A stretch of DNA of 22,684 nucleotides from an uncultured Alistipes sp. (GCA_904502005.1 CAJGDC010000030.1:1-22684), one strand, 5' to 3'; positions 1 to 7,933 are shown, counted from the stretch's first letter. Numbers and translations: made by a program. The notes: generated from the letters alone by a model not told the origin.

Positions 1-67
1 AAAGCGACCGAAATAGAATTTACCTATCTGTGACAAATATTCCCTAATTTGTAGAACACACCTAACT

Positions 68-766
68 ATGTTTCATCCAAACGATATACTTTTTGAAGAC
101 AACCACCTTATTGTGGTAAACAAGCGCTGCGGCGACCTTGTGCAGCCAGATCCAAATGGGGATTCGGCTCTTGAGAATGAGATTAAAGATTTTATCAAGG
201 CTCGTGACAACAAGCCTTTTGATGTCTTTCTGGGTGTTGTACACCGTATAGACCGCCCCGTGAGTGGCGTGGTTCTCTTTGCAAAGACATCCAAGGCACT
301 CTCGCGCATGAACGAGATGATCCGTCGCAGTGAGATTTCAAAGCGTTATTGGGCTGTTGTTGAGAATCGTCCAGAGTCTGAGAGTGGTGAACTTGTTCAC
401 TACATACTTCGCGATGGCAAGAGCAACCGCTCCTACTGTTACAACGCCCCTAAGGGAGAGGCTAAGCGAGCAGTGCTACGCTATACTGTCTTGGGTTGTT
501 CTGACCGATATACCCTTGTGGAGGTGGAGCTTATTACAGGTCGTCACCACCAGATTCGTGCACAACTCTCAAAGATTGGCTGTCCGATTAAGGGCGACCT
601 AAAATATGGTGCTAAGCGCTCAAATCCTAATGGTGGAATCTCGCTCCACTCGCGCAGCATGACCTTTATCCATCCTGTTCGCAAGGAGCAGGTTACTATC
701 GAGGCACCAGTGCCTACGGATGACAACCTTTGGTTGTTCTTTGCCCAATCTCAAGCAGGACTGTAG
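68..766 (+). CDS. RluA-family RNA pseudouridine synthase
   Basis: This 232-residue protein should isomerise specific uridines to pseudouridine in rRNA or tRNA in the cytoplasm. The catalytic motif HRIDRPVSG lies at about residues 59-67, with the catalytic aspartate at D62. The second conserved block, GRHHQIRAQLSKIG followed by GDLKYGA, lies in the C-terminal half. There is no N-terminal S4 RNA-binding domain: the catalytic fold starts almost at once (DILFEDNHLIVVNK), as in the short single-domain members of the family. The start at 68 gives the expected N-terminus. The stop is separated from the dtd start by one base, so the two are probably co-transcribed. The exact target base cannot be told from sequence; RluA, RluC, RluD and TruC types share these motifs. 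Confidence 0.93.
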   Translation: MFHPNDILFEDNHLIVVNKRCGDLVQPDPNGDSALENEIKDFIKARDNKPFDVFLGVVHRIDRPVSGVVLFAKTSKALSRMNEMIRRSEISKRYWAVVENRPESESGELVHYILRDGKSNRSYCYNAPKGEAKRAVLRYTVLGCSDRYTLVEVELITGRHHQIRAQLSKIGCPIKGDLKYGAKRSNPNGGISLHSRSMTFIHPVRKEQVTIEAPVPTDDNLWLFFAQSQAGL

Positions 767-767
767 T

Positions 768-1220
768 ATGAGGGCGGTTATTCAGCGTGTAAAGAGTTGC
801 TCGGTAGATATTGCAGGGCAAAGAGTTGGCAGCATCGACAACGGTATGCTTATTCTACTTGGTGTGGAGGCGGCAGACACTGCTGAGGATATTGATTGGC
901 TCGTGGGTAAAATCTCGCGACTCAGAATCTTTGACGACGAGAATGGCGTGATGAACCTCGACATTAACCAAGTTGGTGGCAGGGCCCTTGTTGTTAGCCA
1001 GTTCACCCTCTACGCATCCACAAAGAAGGGCAACCGTCCATCATATATCCGTTCAGCTCCAGAGCCTATCTCTCGCCCAATGTACGAGCAGTTTGTGGAA
1101 AAGCTATCCCAGACCCTCGGCACCGAGGTTCCTACCGGTGAGTTTGGAGCAGATATGCAGGTTAGTCTTGTAAACGATGGTCCTGTGACAATTTGTATAG
1201 ATACTAAAAACAAGGAATAA
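768..1220 (+). CDS. dtd: D-aminoacyl-tRNA deacylase (Dtd)
   Basis: This 150-residue enzyme hydrolyses D-amino acids mis-attached to tRNA, and glycine from tRNA-Ala, as a proofreading step in translation. The start at 768 gives MRAVIQRVKSCSVDI, the classic Dtd N-terminus; an earlier in-frame start would run back inside the preceding gene. Both active-site signatures are present: SQFTLYAST near residues 78-86 and the cross-subunit NDGPVT near the C-terminus, whose Gly-Pro pair gives chiral selectivity. Length matches the family (about 145-150 residues). It lies one base after the pseudouridine synthase stop, and 13 bases before the first nuclease gene, so all four plus-strand genes may form one operon. 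Confidence 0.96.
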   Translation: MRAVIQRVKSCSVDIAGQRVGSIDNGMLILLGVEAADTAEDIDWLVGKISRLRIFDDENGVMNLDINQVGGRALVVSQFTLYASTKKGNRPSYIRSAPEPISRPMYEQFVEKLSQTLGTEVPTGEFGADMQVSLVNDGPVTICIDTKNKE

Positions 1221-1233
1221 ACCACCTAAAACC

Positions 1234-2019
1234 ATGAAGAGATTTTTAACCTTTGTGGCTGTACTCTGTATCATTGCAGCCACCCAAACCGCAAAGGCGT
1301 GGAACAACATTGGTCATGCCACTATCGCCGTTATTGCCGAGCGCCATATGACCGAGGAGGCGAAACAGAAGTGTCGCCATTATCTGAAGCACAACCTGCC
1401 GTACTACTCTGCCTGGATGGACTACTGGCGCAACTGCCCCGGTTTTGAACACACAACATCTTGGCATAGCGTTCCGGTAGATGTAAACAATAAACAGATT
1501 AAGGGCGAGGTAAACAACGCCGCCTATCAGATTAACCGCATCTGCAAGAAGATGCGCAGGTATCACAAGCTCAAGGACTCGCTTGTTGCCGACAACCTTA
1601 AGTATCTGATTCATATGGTGGGCGATATGCACTGCCCTACCCACACAAAATATAGCCCCGAGGAGCCAAATCTCAAGCAGCGCTCTGTAAAGATGAAGGG
1701 TAAGAATCTTGGCTTCCACTCCTATTGGGATGCCTCTATAGGCTACTACAACAAGGGTATGAAGTGTGACCATATTGCTGCTAAGTACGACACCCTTACC
1801 GAAGCAGAGATTGCCGCTATTTGCGAGGGCACTCCAAACGACTGGGCGCTTGCTAATGCCGAGCAGATGCGCGAAATTTACACTCTTCTACCTGTGCATT
1901 GCGAGGTTACAGAGCTTCCGGCACAGAACCATGAGCGAATGGAGCAGATTGTAAGACAGCAGGCTCTGCGTGGTGGATATAGATTAGCAAAGATTTTGAA
2001 CGAAATATTCTCAAAGTAA
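1234..2019 (+). CDS. Exported S1/P1-type zinc nuclease, intact metal site
   Basis: This 261-residue protein is a secreted or periplasmic nuclease of the S1/P1 family, zinc-dependent enzymes that cleave single-stranded DNA/RNA and remove 3'-phosphates. A signal peptide (about residues 1-22) ends in AKA, so cleavage would expose Trp23 as the new N-terminus, which the family needs because the N-terminal Trp is itself a zinc ligand. All nine expected ligands can be placed: W23, H28, D63, H78, H127, D131, H137, H162 and D166, in WNNIGH, AWMDYW, SWHSVPVD, HMVGDMHCPTH and FHSYWD. It is followed after five bases by a paralogue that has lost several of these. Substrate and role (nutrient scavenging is common for the family) are inferred. 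Confidence 0.88.
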   Translation: MKRFLTFVAVLCIIAATQTAKAWNNIGHATIAVIAERHMTEEAKQKCRHYLKHNLPYYSAWMDYWRNCPGFEHTTSWHSVPVDVNNKQIKGEVNNAAYQINRICKKMRRYHKLKDSLVADNLKYLIHMVGDMHCPTHTKYSPEEPNLKQRSVKMKGKNLGFHSYWDASIGYYNKGMKCDHIAAKYDTLTEAEIAAICEGTPNDWALANAEQMREIYTLLPVHCEVTELPAQNHERMEQIVRQQALRGGYRLAKILNEIFSK

Positions 2020-2024
2020 TAACA

Positions 2025-2816
2025 ATGAAACGATATATAACACTGATAATCTGCACATTGTGCATCAGCACCGTATCAGCATGGAACAAAATGGCGCAGG
2101 AGTGCATCGCAACTCTTGCCGAGCAGAATCTTACCGAGAAGGCTAAGAGTGAGACAACAAAAATCCTTGGTGGCGACCTCGTCTCAGCCTCATGGTGGCT
2201 GCAGACAATAGCCAAAGAGGAGGCGACAAAGCATACAGCATCGTGGCACTATATCAATGTTAATGCTGAGCTTAAGTCAACAACCAACTCCGAAAAAGAT
2301 GGCGTTGTGCAGATTGAGCGCTGTACAGAGATTCTTCGCAACCGCACTGAGCATAGCGACTCTACGGTTGTTGCGGCGCTAAAAACTATGATTCATCTTG
2401 TTGCAGATATGCACAACATCTCGCATATTAAGATTGCGAATATCCCAAATTCTAAGCGCAACTTTAAGTTCCAAATCTCAAATGGTTTCACAGGCAAGAA
2501 GGCCAAGATTACCCAATCTTCATGGCGCAAATATTGGGAGTCTGGTCTGATTTCTCGCCACGCGTCTTTCTCTGCAGAACTTTTTGCTGCCGACCTTCAA
2601 ACCTGCTACGGTGCTGATAAGGAGCGATTTAGCAAGGGAGATGCTCGCCATTGGGCTGCCGATGTAGCATCGCTTGCTGCTCCACAGTACAAGTGGGCAA
2701 AGCCTGATATGATTATGTCGCGTGAGCAGGACAACCGCCTTGAGCCTATGAACGACAAAACAATGGCTCGCGCAGGCTACCGTCTTGCCGCCCTGTTAAA
2801 CGACATCTTCAAGTAG
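2025..2816 (+). CDS. S1/P1 nuclease-like paralogue with degenerate zinc site
   Basis: This 263-residue protein is a diverged tandem copy of the gene before it. It keeps the signal peptide, ending at SA before Trp20, and the S1/P1 framework blocks WNKMAQ, TASWHYINVN, IHLVADMHNISH and YWESG. Aligned by eye to the intact copy, four zinc ligands are changed: H28 to Q25, D63 to W58, H162 to R168 and D166 to E172. Trp20, H75, H124, D128 and H134 remain. The three-zinc centre therefore looks incomplete, and ordinary nuclease activity is doubtful; it could be a binding protein or use fewer metals. The reading frame is open and full length, so it is not a simple pseudogene. It ends eight bases from the convergent EamA gene, and I see no terminator in that gap. 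Confidence 0.8.
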   Translation: MKRYITLIICTLCISTVSAWNKMAQECIATLAEQNLTEKAKSETTKILGGDLVSASWWLQTIAKEEATKHTASWHYINVNAELKSTTNSEKDGVVQIERCTEILRNRTEHSDSTVVAALKTMIHLVADMHNISHIKIANIPNSKRNFKFQISNGFTGKKAKITQSSWRKYWESGLISRHASFSAELFAADLQTCYGADKERFSKGDARHWAADVASLAAPQYKWAKPDMIMSREQDNRLEPMNDKTMARAGYRLAALLNDIFK

Positions 2817-2824
2817 GAACAGCA

Positions 2825-3730
2825 CTACTTAAAAACTCGTTTACGAAGCGAATTTCCAGCAACTACAAGCACAACGCCTATAAAAATAAGCGTTGCGCCC
2901 ACTTTGGTTGCCCCATCTATAATATTTTGCCCACGCAAAAGGGCGAGAGTCGTTGCCACGAGGGGTTGAATATACCTATACAAGGCCGTGTGTACTGCTG
3001 TCAGATTCGCACTTGCTACATAGAGCAGATACATTGGTAGCGCCGTACCAAGCAGTGTGACGTATGCAAGTTCTGCAATAGAGAGCAGAGTGTGTTTTGT
3101 TGTAAAGAGCCCTAATAAGTCGCTGTAAAAGAAGGGTATAGCCATAACAAAGCCGATGATATAGAACCACCCCATAATTGTCAGCTCGCCATAACGGCGC
3201 AGGGTACTATTTATTAGCACCGTATTTGTAGCAATAGCAATAACCGCAAAGAGAACGAGCGCATTACCAAAGGCATCAGTAGCGTTACTAAGTAGATGGA
3301 AATTCTTATCTGTCAGTAGCGCCATGGCCCCTATAATAGCCAAAACCGCCCCGAGAAATTTAATCCACGAAGGTCGCTGAGGATTTACAATATGTGCAAC
3401 GATAAGTGTAACCACTGGGCCCAAGGTAGCAATCATTGAGGCGTCTATCGGATTGGTCTGCGATGCTCCCCAAAGCAGCATATACATCCATCCATAGACA
3501 ACAATCAGCGCCACGATAAATATTGTTCCGAAATCCTCAAGGGTTATTTTATAGGTCCTCTTTTTAAGTAGTGCAACGGGGATAAAGAGTAGTGCCGCAA
3601 CTGTAAGCTGCAGTATAAATATCTGCTGAAAAGAGACGGAACTCTTTGTCAGCGACACATAAAATGAGAAGTTAGCCCCGAATAGAACATTCGCAACTAT
3701 CAACGCAATATTGTACTTCAGCTTACCCAC
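2825..3730 (-). CDS. EamA/DMT-family membrane transporter
   Basis: This 301-residue protein is an inner-membrane permease of the drug/metabolite transporter superfamily. About ten hydrophobic helices run through the whole length, in two EamA halves (roughly residues 5-140 and 155-295). The N-terminal block (IALIVANVLFGANFSFY) and the ends of each half (FLGAVLAIIGAMALL, GATLIFIGVVLVVAG) are typical EamA segments. The substrate cannot be predicted; family members export amino acids, nucleotide derivatives or drugs. The start codon is GTG at 3728-3730, with no in-frame ATG nearby, and it lies in a small hairpin described separately. The gene follows the threonylcarbamoyl-AMP synthase gene by 31 bases on the same strand and is probably co-transcribed with it. 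Confidence 0.88.
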   Translation of the reverse strand: MGKLKYNIALIVANVLFGANFSFYVSLTKSSVSFQQIFILQLTVAALLFIPVALLKKRTYKITLEDFGTIFIVALIVVYGWMYMLLWGASQTNPIDASMIATLGPVVTLIVAHIVNPQRPSWIKFLGAVLAIIGAMALLTDKNFHLLSNATDAFGNALVLFAVIAIATNTVLINSTLRRYGELTIMGWFYIIGFVMAIPFFYSDLLGLFTTKHTLLSIAELAYVTLLGTALPMYLLYVASANLTAVHTALYRYIQPLVATTLALLRGQNIIDGATKVGATLIFIGVVLVVAGNSLRKRVFK

Positions 3731-3740
3731 GCATGTGGGT
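3725..3740 (-). promoter_or_regulatory. Small hairpin holding the GTG start of the EamA gene
   Basis: On the minus strand the sequence reads ACCCAC-ATGC-GTGGGT, a perfect 6-bp stem with a 4-base loop. The GTG initiation codon is the first three bases of the 3' arm. An ATG straddling the 5' arm and the loop opens a three-codon reading frame (Met-Arg-Gly-stop) that overlaps the true start in another frame. This could lower or couple initiation, but the stem is short and may be chance. Confidence 0.35.
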
Positions 3741-3761
3741 GTGCAACTATTGCGCCAACAG

Positions 3762-4322
3762 CTATCGGATAATCTTTATCTCGCAATCCTCTCCAAAGGC
3801 GATAATTGAACTTGGAGCACCCGTAGGACGACCCTGAAAGCGAGGATTCACCACAAAATCAACACCTTCAAGAATCTCCTTCGACACCTCGGCTATCTTT
3901 TTTGGAGTCTTCTCGCCAGAGATATTTGCCGATGTAGAGACGATAGGCTTGCCAAACTTATAAAGAAGCTTCTGACAGAACTCATGGTCTGGAACTCTCA
4001 CACCAAGCGTACCCTCCTCAGGTATAAGATTCTCCGCCACACCTGTAGCTCCTGGCAGAATAAGTGTCAGCGGCTTAGTCGCCATCTCCATAACCTCAAA
4101 GGCAATACCCGGAGCCTTATCGACATATCGCACAACCATATTGGCATCCTTGCAGAGCACAAGCATCGACTTTTTGTCGGCGCTTCTCTTTAGGTCGTAA
4201 ATCTTCTGCACAGCCTCAGCATTTGTCGCGTCACAACCAATACCCCAAACTGTATCAGTTGGGTAAAGAATTATTCCTCCATTACGCAGAACCTCAAGTG
4301 CAAGTGCTATTTCTCTATCCAT
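3762..4322 (-). CDS. L-threonylcarbamoyladenylate synthase (TsaC/YrdC/Sua5 family)
   Basis: This 186-residue enzyme makes threonylcarbamoyl-AMP from threonine, bicarbonate and ATP, the first step of the universal t6A modification at position 37 of ANN-decoding tRNAs. Family marks are GGIILYPTDTVWGIGCDA near the N-terminus, the KRSADKKSMLVL block, GTLGVRVPDH, and KPIVSTSANISGE. The size is that of the single YrdC domain; the extra C-terminal Sua5 domain is absent. The start at 4322 (MDREIALALEVL) is chosen because the frame stays open much further upstream, but only as antisense of the yebC gene. It is divergent from yebC and probably shares a transcript with the downstream EamA gene. A YrdC-like paralogue of other function is possible but less likely. 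Confidence 0.92.
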   Translation of the reverse strand: MDREIALALEVLRNGGIILYPTDTVWGIGCDATNAEAVQKIYDLKRSADKKSMLVLCKDANMVVRYVDKAPGIAFEVMEMATKPLTLILPGATGVAENLIPEEGTLGVRVPDHEFCQKLLYKFGKPIVSTSANISGEKTPKKIAEVSKEILEGVDFVVNPRFQGRPTGAPSSIIAFGEDCEIKIIR

Positions 4323-4349
4323 AATTGAAAAATTGTTACTATTTTGATG

Positions 4350-4357
4350 CAAAATTA
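4350..4357 (-). promoter_or_regulatory. Bacteroidota -7 element for the TsaC-like gene
   Basis: The minus strand reads TAATTTTG here, matching TAnnTTTG, about 28 bases upstream of the start codon at 4322. I do not see a TTTG -33 box at the usual 19-21 base spacing, so the call rests on the -7 motif and its position. Confidence 0.45.
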
Positions 4358-4378
4358 AGAAAAATATCAACTTTTTTA

Positions 4379-4386
4379 TAACTTTG
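4379..4386 (+). promoter_or_regulatory. Bacteroidota -7 element for yebC
   Basis: TAACTTTG matches the -7 consensus TAnnTTTG of the Bacteroidota primary sigma factor and lies about 48 bases before the yebC start. A properly spaced TTTG -33 box is not evident. With the opposite-strand element at 4350-4357 it makes this 111-base gap a divergent promoter region. Confidence 0.55.
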
Positions 4387-4433
4387 CGGTTTAGAAACTG
4401 CTTAAAATCAATAAAAAATAAAATAATACATTT

Positions 4434-5153
4434 ATGGGAAGAGCATTTGAGTATCGCAAAGCGCGTAAAATGAAGCGTTGGGGTCATATGGCTCGCGTCT
4501 TCACTAAGATTGGTAAGGAGATTGAAATTGCAGTAAAGGCTGGTGGTCCAGATCCAAATGCAAACACTCGTCTGCGCATCCTTATGCAGAATGCAAAGGC
4601 AGAGAATATGCCTAAGGAGAATGTTGAGCGCGCAATCAAGCGTGCAACCGACAAGGATGCAGCAGATTATAAGGAGGTTGTATACGAGGGATATGGTCCT
4701 CACGGTGTTGCATTCCTCGTAGAGACTGCAACCGACAACACTAACCGTACTGTTGCTAGCGTTCGTATGTACTTTAACAAGTGCGGCGGTAACCTCGGTA
4801 ACTCTGGTAGCGTAGCATTTATGTTCGAGCACAAGTGCGTGTTCAAGTTTAAGGCTGAGGGTGTTGATCCAGAGGAGCTCGAGCTCGAGATGATTGACCT
4901 TGGCGTAGACGAGTTCTATGCTGAGGAGGATGGTATCACTGTCTACGCTGCATACGAGTCTTTCGGTGCTGTTCAGAAGTGGCTTGACGACCAGGGCTAT
5001 GAGATTATCTCTGGTGAGAGCGTTCGCATCCCAACTGACACTAAGGAGCTTGATGCTGAGGCTCGCGAGGCCGTTGAGAAGCTCGTTGAGAAGCTCGAGG
5101 AGGACGATGACGTGGTAAACGTTTACCACACCATGGCTGAGGTTGAGGAGTAA
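4434..5153 (+). CDS. yebC: YebC/PmpR (TACO1) family protein
   Basis: This 239-residue protein belongs to the widespread YebC/TACO1 family, long annotated as DNA-binding regulators and linked in more recent work to relief of ribosome stalling. The N-terminus (MGRAFEYRKARKMKRWGHMA) is the Bacteroidota form, and the family core is clear: GKEIEIAVKAGGPDPNAN, NMPKENVERAIKRA, YEGYGPHGVAFLVE, and GNLGNSGSVAFMF. The C-terminal end is strongly acidic. Length is normal. Codon use is biased toward GGT, CGT and AAG compared with the surrounding genes, suggesting high expression. A TAnnTTTG -7 motif lies upstream and a strong terminator follows 14 bases after the stop, so it is probably monocistronic. Family assignment is certain; which of the two roles applies is not visible. 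Confidence 0.94.
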   Translation: MGRAFEYRKARKMKRWGHMARVFTKIGKEIEIAVKAGGPDPNANTRLRILMQNAKAENMPKENVERAIKRATDKDAADYKEVVYEGYGPHGVAFLVETATDNTNRTVASVRMYFNKCGGNLGNSGSVAFMFEHKCVFKFKAEGVDPEELELEMIDLGVDEFYAEEDGITVYAAYESFGAVQKWLDDQGYEIISGESVRIPTDTKELDAEAREAVEKLVEKLEEDDDVVNVYHTMAEVEE

Positions 5154-5167
5154 TCCACAGACCATAC

Positions 5168-5204
5168 AAAAAAATAGCTGTTCATTAAGAACAGCTATTT
5201 TTTT
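5168..5204. terminator. Bidirectional intrinsic terminator between yebC and the GT2 gene
   Basis: A 16-base perfect inverted repeat (AAAAAAATAGCTGTTC and its complement) encloses the loop ATTAA. The A-tract at one end and T-tract at the other make a working U-run on either strand. It lies 14 bases after the yebC stop and 27 bases past the stop of the convergent glycosyltransferase gene, so it can end both transcripts. Confidence 0.9.
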
Positions 5205-5231
5205 ACCCAATAAATCAAAGACAAAGTTCCT

Positions 5232-5945
5232 CTATCTCTTAACATTTCGGAACGGTAGTTTCAGCACTCCGAAAAAGGCTTCGCCGAATATGCCACTGGA
5301 CATTTTAGATGTACCAGCTTCGCGGTCCACGAAGATAATTGACTCCTCGGCAATATTAAATCCATATTTCCACGCGGTATATTTCATCTCTATTTGGAAT
5401 CCGTAGCCAATCATCTGCACGCGGTCAAGATTGATTGTTCGTAGTACATCAGCGCGGTATCCCACAAATCCTGCTGTTGCATCGCATACAGGCATTCCTG
5501 TTACAATCTTGACATACTTTGAGGCGAAGTAGCTCATCAGCAGGCGCGAGAGTGGCCAGTTGACAACATTCACACCGCGCACATATCGCGAACCGATAGC
5601 CACATCGGCATCGGTCTCAAGGCGAGTTGCCAGGCGTTTCAGGTCATCAGGATTGTGCGAAAAATCGCAATCCATCTCAAAAATCAGGTCGTAGTTATTA
5701 TCTAACGCCCACTTAAAGCCGGCAATATATGCAGTACCAAGGCCGAGCTTGCCACTGCGACAGATAAGGTTTATGCGCTCAGGGCAACCCTTCTGCTTCT
5801 CTCGGATAATGTCGGCAGTGCCATCAGGCGAGCCATCATCGACAAAGAGCAGGTTGAACTCTCCATCCAGCGAGAGCACCTTGTCTATCATTGCCGCAAC
5901 ATTTTCCTTCTCGTTATAGGTCGGAATAATTACCAGTTTTCTCAT
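5232..5945 (-). CDS. Polyprenol monophosphomannose synthase-like GT2 glycosyltransferase (DPM1 type)
   Basis: This 237-residue protein is a family 2 glycosyltransferase of the DPM1/polyprenol-phosphate-sugar synthase type. It would transfer a sugar (mannose in the characterised relatives) from a nucleotide donor to a polyprenyl phosphate at the membrane face. It shows the nucleotide-binding start VIIPTYNEKENV, the VDDGSPDGTADII block, and the metal-binding D92-x-D94 in EMDCDFSHNP. Later family blocks include VAIGSRYVRG and the region VCDATAGFVGYR. There is no long C-terminal membrane region, as in single-domain bacterial members. Its start overlaps the stop of the upstream glycosyltransferase by four bases, so translation is probably coupled. 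It is last in a six-gene minus-strand run. The actual sugar and acceptor are inferred. Confidence 0.85.
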   Translation of the reverse strand: MRKLVIIPTYNEKENVAAMIDKVLSLDGEFNLLFVDDGSPDGTADIIREKQKGCPERINLICRSGKLGLGTAYIAGFKWALDNNYDLIFEMDCDFSHNPDDLKRLATRLETDADVAIGSRYVRGVNVVNWPLSRLLMSYFASKYVKIVTGMPVCDATAGFVGYRADVLRTINLDRVQMIGYGFQIEMKYTAWKYGFNIAEESIIFVDREAGTSKMSSGIFGEAFFGVLKLPFRNVKR

Positions 5946-6949
5946 AACAATTTCTCAAATTTTCGCCCTCCAAATAGGTAGCGCAATACTATTATACCTT
6001 TATATATATATTTAGAGTCGTGCTTAGCATAGCCACGAATCTCTTTTCGCTCTTTTGCCAGACGGCTGTGCCAGCGTATAAACTCTCGCCACGCACTAAA
6101 GACCGCCTTCGCCCCCTCAATATCTCCACCCACAAGGTAGCTCAGCGCTGCGGCGAGGTCTGTAAATGGTCTTACAACAGCTACCACTGCTCGCTGCAGT
6201 GGAGTTGCGCAACGGTAGAGCATTGCAAGGTTATTGCGGTGGTTGAGAAATATCTTTCGCGGTGAATTTGCCGCCAAAGTACCCCCACCGAGGTGGTAGA
6301 CCTTGCTCTTTGGTTCAACGACCACCTTCCAACCATCAAGTTGCATACGCCAACAGAGGTCTATCTCCTCCATATGTGCAAAAAAGTCGCCACACAATCC
6401 GCCCAATGAGCGATATACAGCTTTACGAACGCAGAAGGCTGCACCGCCAACCCAAAAGACCTCGCGTGAGTCGTTATACTGTCCCTCATCCTTCTCAAGT
6501 GTTGATAGTATACGTCCTCGGCAGAATGGGTAACCTAAGTAGTCTATATATCCACCCGCTGCACCAGCATATTCAAAGCTTTCGCGCTCCGTGTCGCTCA
6601 AAATCTTCGGACCTACAACACCGATATTCGGGTCAGACTCAAGCCTTGACACCAACGGTTCAAGCCACCCCTTTGGCGTATAGACATCTGAGTTTAGAAG
6701 CACATAGCAGTCATAATCATCAAGATAAGCCAGGGCACGATTATACCCCTCAGCAAAGCCGTAGTTCTGCTCTAGCTCAATAAGTTGCACCGAGCTGAAA
6801 TCGTTCTTAAGCAACTGCACCGAACCATCTGTAGAGCCATTGTCAGCAACTATAATATCAGCCCCACCGCTGTTAGCAACAACAGAGGGGAGATAGTGGG
6901 CAAGGTGTCGCTCGCCATTATAGTTCAATATCACTACAGCTACTCTCAT
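5942..6949 (-). CDS. GT2 family glycosyltransferase (rhamnosyltransferase-like)
   Basis: This 335-residue protein is a GT-A fold family 2 glycosyltransferase resembling WbbL/RfbF-type rhamnosyltransferases of surface polysaccharide assembly. The N-terminal donor-binding block is VAVVILNYNGERHL followed by IIVADNGSTDGS. The metal-binding region is VLLNSDVYTPKGWLEPLV near residues 82-100. The acceptor half carries FWVGGAAFCVRK and the catalytic-base region FAHMEEIDLCWRM. The C-terminal hundred residues are helical and basic, and may associate with the membrane. It is followed by the DPM1-like gene with a 4-base overlap and preceded after nine bases by an LpxL-like acyltransferase gene. The context suggests a role in building lipid A-linked or other surface glycan. 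The donor sugar is unknown. Confidence 0.84.
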   Translation of the reverse strand: MRVAVVILNYNGERHLAHYLPSVVANSGGADIIVADNGSTDGSVQLLKNDFSSVQLIELEQNYGFAEGYNRALAYLDDYDCYVLLNSDVYTPKGWLEPLVSRLESDPNIGVVGPKILSDTERESFEYAGAAGGYIDYLGYPFCRGRILSTLEKDEGQYNDSREVFWVGGAAFCVRKAVYRSLGGLCGDFFAHMEEIDLCWRMQLDGWKVVVEPKSKVYHLGGGTLAANSPRKIFLNHRNNLAMLYRCATPLQRAVVAVVRPFTDLAAALSYLVGGDIEGAKAVFSAWREFIRWHSRLAKERKEIRGYAKHDSKYIYKGIIVLRYLFGGRKFEKLL

Positions 6950-6958
6950 ATCTCAGCA

Positions 6959-7900
6959 TTAAACACCCTTACGGCGATATATCGGCTCCCCGGTTATTGG
7001 GTCGGGATAGTACTTCCAACGACGGTGTGACCACATCCAGTAGGCAGGTTCGCGCTCAATATCTTGTTGCAATAGGCGGACATAACGCTCTGTAATCTCA
7101 TGCTTCTCTAACGGCTCACGACCATCGTGCACAAGAATCACATCGCACTCATACCTCCCCTTTGCCACCTTACGCATACTTAGATAGACAACCGGCAGCG
7201 AGAACTTTGTAGATAGTTGCTCACCCCCATCAAAAAAGAGGGTCTGGCGATTAAGGAAGTTGTACCAATGCACCTTCCCCTTAGGCGGCGAGTTCTGATC
7301 TGAAGCAAGGCCGAGCATCATCGGCTTACCATTAACACCACTCTCGCGATTCTCTATAAAGTAACGAACGAATCTCTGCGTAGGCACAGGATATACATCC
7401 TTAAAAGTTCTCAGATACTGAAACAGTTCATCCCACGCCTTATTAGACAGAGGGTGATATGCCCCAATCATACTATAACCAGTAATTGCAAGCCCTACAA
7501 ATTGTGCATACTCCCAAAAGCCATGGTGCGATGCAAGCACCACAAGATGTCTGCCATCCGCAGCCTCCTTGACAGAATCGGGCACATTAAACTTAATAGC
7601 CTCACGTCGCTGCTCATCTGTTATACCCGCCATGCACATAGTGCTTATAAATACCTCTCCAAGGTGGGCATAAAAGTCATCACAAATCTTCGCAACCTCC
7701 TGCTCGCTCTTATCTGTAAACGAGTCGGCAATCTGTTTTAGTATCAACTTGCGGCGGTAACGCACAACATATCGCAACACAAAGTAGATAATGGTTGCAA
7801 GGCAGTTGTACTGCATCCAGCGGGGCAAAATTGCCACCGAACGACACAAAAGCCATAAGCATCTAGCTCCAAAACTCAAATTTGGCTTTGCGGTCTTCAT
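6959..7900 (-). CDS. LpxL/HtrB-family lipid A acyltransferase, copy 1
   Basis: This 313-residue protein belongs to the lysophospholipid/lipid A acyltransferase family (LpxL/HtrB/MsbB), which adds secondary acyl chains to lipid A at the inner membrane. The catalytic H-x4-E motif is in ASHHGFWEY, with H125 and E130. A single hydrophobic helix near residues 28-45 (YNCLATIIYFVLRYVV) would anchor it, and it is followed by basic residues. Another family block is LGLASDQNSPPKG. The C-terminus ends in a WMWSHRRWKYYPD block shared nearly word for word with the next gene upstream, so the two are tandem duplicates. It is 33 bases downstream of that copy. Which of the two is LpxL-like or LpxM-like cannot be decided from sequence alone. 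Confidence 0.87.
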   Translation of the reverse strand: MKTAKPNLSFGARCLWLLCRSVAILPRWMQYNCLATIIYFVLRYVVRYRRKLILKQIADSFTDKSEQEVAKICDDFYAHLGEVFISTMCMAGITDEQRREAIKFNVPDSVKEAADGRHLVVLASHHGFWEYAQFVGLAITGYSMIGAYHPLSNKAWDELFQYLRTFKDVYPVPTQRFVRYFIENRESGVNGKPMMLGLASDQNSPPKGKVHWYNFLNRQTLFFDGGEQLSTKFSLPVVYLSMRKVAKGRYECDVILVHDGREPLEKHEITERYVRLLQQDIEREPAYWMWSHRRWKYYPDPITGEPIYRRKGV

Positions 7901-7933
7901 AGTATTTAGGGTTAAGTAGTTATCTTCTCCACA

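Noticed and set aside
40..53. Promoter for the pseudouridine synthase gene (TAATTTG near 45-51)
   Set aside because: It is one base short of TAnnTTTG and has no -33 box at the right spacing; too weak to list, and the true promoter may lie outside the window.
1246..1773. A 175-codon open frame on the minus strand across the first nuclease gene
   Set aside because: It is an antisense shadow of a well-supported gene with signal peptide and complete zinc ligands; its translation resembles no family.
4323..5210. Long open frame upstream of, and in frame with, the minus-strand TsaC-like gene
   Set aside because: It is antisense to yebC, has no recognisable protein features, and the family's normal N-terminus begins at 4322. 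Its openness follows from the strong codon bias of yebC.
6262..6783. A 173-codon plus-strand frame opposite the GT2 gene
   Set aside because: The translation is Arg/Pro/Ser/His-rich with no domain, and the opposite strand encodes a clear glycosyltransferase.
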